64,000 nt of DNA, taken from JBAZOB01 sp041648895. Its GTDB lineage: Bacteria; Patescibacteriota; JAHJAL01. Shown here one piece after another: positions 63,057-64,000 of this stretch (positions are counted from its first letter, which is position 1; every line of letters starts with the position of its first letter). The position numbers were made by a program, and so were the translations under genes. Where the stretch lies: positions 1-64,000 of the forward strand of contig JBAZOB010000001.1 in NCBI GenBank assembly GCA_041648895.1, given 5' to 3'. The notes beneath the pieces are model-generated. The model was not told the origin of the DNA, made no database searches, and saw only the letters and a list, made by a program, of their open reading frames with translations.

Positions 63057-63333
63057 CAGAATGCATTACTTTTTTATACTGCTTAATAATTGCTCGCTCG
63101 ATCAGTGTGGATGTTTCTTTATTAATGGGGTGAAATAGTTGAATATGGTTATTGCTTACCTTTTTGGTGGGGTAGGTGAGACGATATCCGTCTTGGGTTA
63201 GTTTGCTGTGAATTCCGACCGAGCTGAGGTATATTTTGTTGTCCAATACAAAGCTGGCGAAGGCAAGCAGGCCATTATGGGGTTTGATCGGGATTATTTG
63301 GATTTCCGTTACTTTGGTTGTTGCTTTTTTCAT
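63019..63333 (-). CDS. SpoVG-like nucleic-acid-binding protein
   Basis: 104 residues from ATG 63333. The alignable part of B. subtilis SpoVG (as I recall it) runs VTEIQIIPIKPHNGLLAFAS, LDNKIYLSSVGIH, GYRLTYPTKK, LFHPINKETSTLIERAIIKQ and Y. SpoVG proteins bind RNA or DNA and occur on plasmids and phages, often beside replication genes. Here it precedes the rep gene with an overlap of 38 bp, and it may control copy number or rep expression. The 20 C-terminal residues are extra. Confidence 0.75.
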   Translation of the reverse strand: MKKATTKVTEIQIIPIKPHNGLLAFASFVLDNKIYLSSVGIHSKLTQDGYRLTYPTKKVSNNHIQLFHPINKETSTLIERAIIKQYKKVMHSDDRYNSHNIATR

Positions 63334-63460
63334 TATCTTGGTCCATCTCGATTAATAAATTGACATAGTTAAATAGATTTTCAAATGCATCTTCCGCCTC
63401 AGTTTCGTTGAGGTTGGGGAAATACTTATCGGCAAGTTGTCGGCGGTTTTCGGAGAGCAT
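63275..63460 (-). CDS. Small protein upstream of the SpoVG-like gene
   Basis: 61 residues from ATG 63460, overlapping the SpoVG-like start by 59 bp in another frame. A helical acidic first half (NETEAEDAFENLFNYVNLLI) and an Asn/Pro-rich tail. The ATG directly follows the T run of a terminator hairpin with no room for a ribosome binding site, so it is translated from a leaderless mRNA or not at all. No family recognised. Confidence 0.5.
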   Translation of the reverse strand: MLSENRRQLADKYFPNLNETEAEDAFENLFNYVNLLIEMDQDNEKSNNQSNGNPNNPDQTP

Positions 63461-63492
63461 AAAAAAATCGACTTACTTAATTGCAAGTCGAT
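63461..63492 (-). terminator. Intrinsic terminator between replication-block genes
   Basis: On the minus strand, ATCGACTT and AAGTCGAT pair around a 10-nt loop, followed by seven T. It ends the transcript of the 63557-63988 gene and touches ATG 63460. Confidence 0.8.
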
Positions 63493-63556
63493 GATAATAA
63501 AGAAAAATTCTGAAACAGGCTATTTCTACTACTTCATAACAAATCTACTAAATCTA

Positions 63557-63988
63557 CTATTTTAAATCTTTAGTTGAGATAATGTTAATTTTGCTTTTAT
63601 TGAGCTGTTCTTGGGTTATTGGATTAATAAATTGGATGCCTTCCGATGAGATATTGAAAAAGAGGTCTAGCAGTTTGCCTTTAAAGCCTAAGTCGTTAAT
63701 TATTCCGTTAATAGTTCTGTTTTTATCCAGTTTAGTTTCTTTGATAACCTCTGAAGTTATTAATTCTTCGTTTTGATGCTGGAAGAGGTATTCAATGAGT
63801 CGATGCCCGTTTTTGTTGAAATCGGGTGTGCTTAATAAAATATTGTTTAAAGTTAGTTGGCGCGTATTATCGTTAAAGTCTATTTTATAAATGACATTAT
63901 CTAAATTTATGGGGTTTTGAGTAGGTTTTTGTTTAGTAAATTTCTTTTTTAGTTTGTTATGAAGGATATCAAAATTTGATAATAACAT
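63557..63988 (-). CDS. Hypothetical protein with likely winged-helix domain, possibly 5'-truncated
   Basis: 143 residues from ATG 63988; the frame stays open to the right edge, so the true start may be outside. After a basic Lys/Asn-rich start there is a segment NGHRLIEYLFQHQNEELITS followed by EVIKETKLDKNRTINGIIND, which reads as a helix-turn-helix with a wing. It resembles small regulators on plasmids and phages by shape only. It lies upstream of the SpoVG/rep block and is closed by its own terminator, so it may control replication genes. Confidence 0.55.
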   Translation of the reverse strand: MLLSNFDILHNKLKKKFTKQKPTQNPINLDNVIYKIDFNDNTRQLTLNNILLSTPDFNKNGHRLIEYLFQHQNEELITSEVIKETKLDKNRTINGIINDLGFKGKLLDLFFNISSEGIQFINPITQEQLNKSKINIISTKDLK

Positions 63989-64000
63989 CAGTTCATAACC

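Overview
The window reads as a chromosomal segment of an uncultivated bacterium of the Candidate Phyla Radiation (Patescibacteria), probably near the Falkowbacteria/Kuenenbacteria type of lineage. This is inferred from gene content: a run of very small two-helix T4SS pilins, PrgI and TraC-like genes beside a VirB4 ATPase, two VirB6-like proteins, huge Asn-rich surface proteins, Ig-like repeats on wall hydrolases, and intergenic spacers built from short AT-rich words of the AATTACGAATTACAAATT kind. UGA is used as a stop, so this is not a code-25 lineage.

Region 1 (1-30105, all minus strand) is a long surface/secretion locus starting from a good promoter upstream of hsp20. In transcription order it holds hsp20, galU, an orphan solute-binding lipoprotein, seven tandem small pilin paralogues, a terminator plus new promoter, two VirB6-like membrane proteins, a PrgI-like protein, a TraC-like protein and the VirB4 ATPase. 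It ends with two tandem copies of a three-gene module: a lysozyme-like/M23/NlpC-P60 wall hydrolase, a PEGA plus beta-propeller protein, and a giant single-pass surface protein. The second giant gene runs off the left edge. No outer-membrane-complex genes (VirB7, VirB9, VirB10) are present, which fits a minimal T4SS spanning a monoderm-like envelope.

Region 2 (30385-38681, plus) carries an N-acetylmuramoyl-L-alanine amidase and a SpoIID-like protein that share an Ig-like repeat, an FtsB-like protein, and between them a 675-residue protein ending in an anthrax-lethal-factor-like HEYGH zincin domain followed by a 68-codon gene.

Region 3 (38912-49375) is core genome: tRNA-Ser(GGA), a TrmA/RlmD-type methyltransferase, an FkbM methyltransferase, rsmE, a small membrane protein, pyrG, dnaG, rpoD, an MFS transporter and tRNA-Asn(GUU).

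Region 4 (about 49376 to beyond the right edge) is an AT-richer integrated element. Its serine recombinase ends inside tRNA-Asn. It also carries an excisionase-like HTH protein, a four-gene type III-like restriction island (PLD/SNF2 helicase, DUF4391, Mod, Res), two unknown genes, and a replication block with a gene II/X-type rolling-circle initiator and a SpoVG-like protein.

At least five families of palindromic repeats pepper the chromosome part. Several copies lie in frame inside protein-coding genes, and one family forms hairpin elements of about 200 bp whose arms have changed together. These repeats, the tRNA-overlapping integrase, the lethal-factor-like protein and the duplicated hydrolase/propeller/giant module are the most unusual content.
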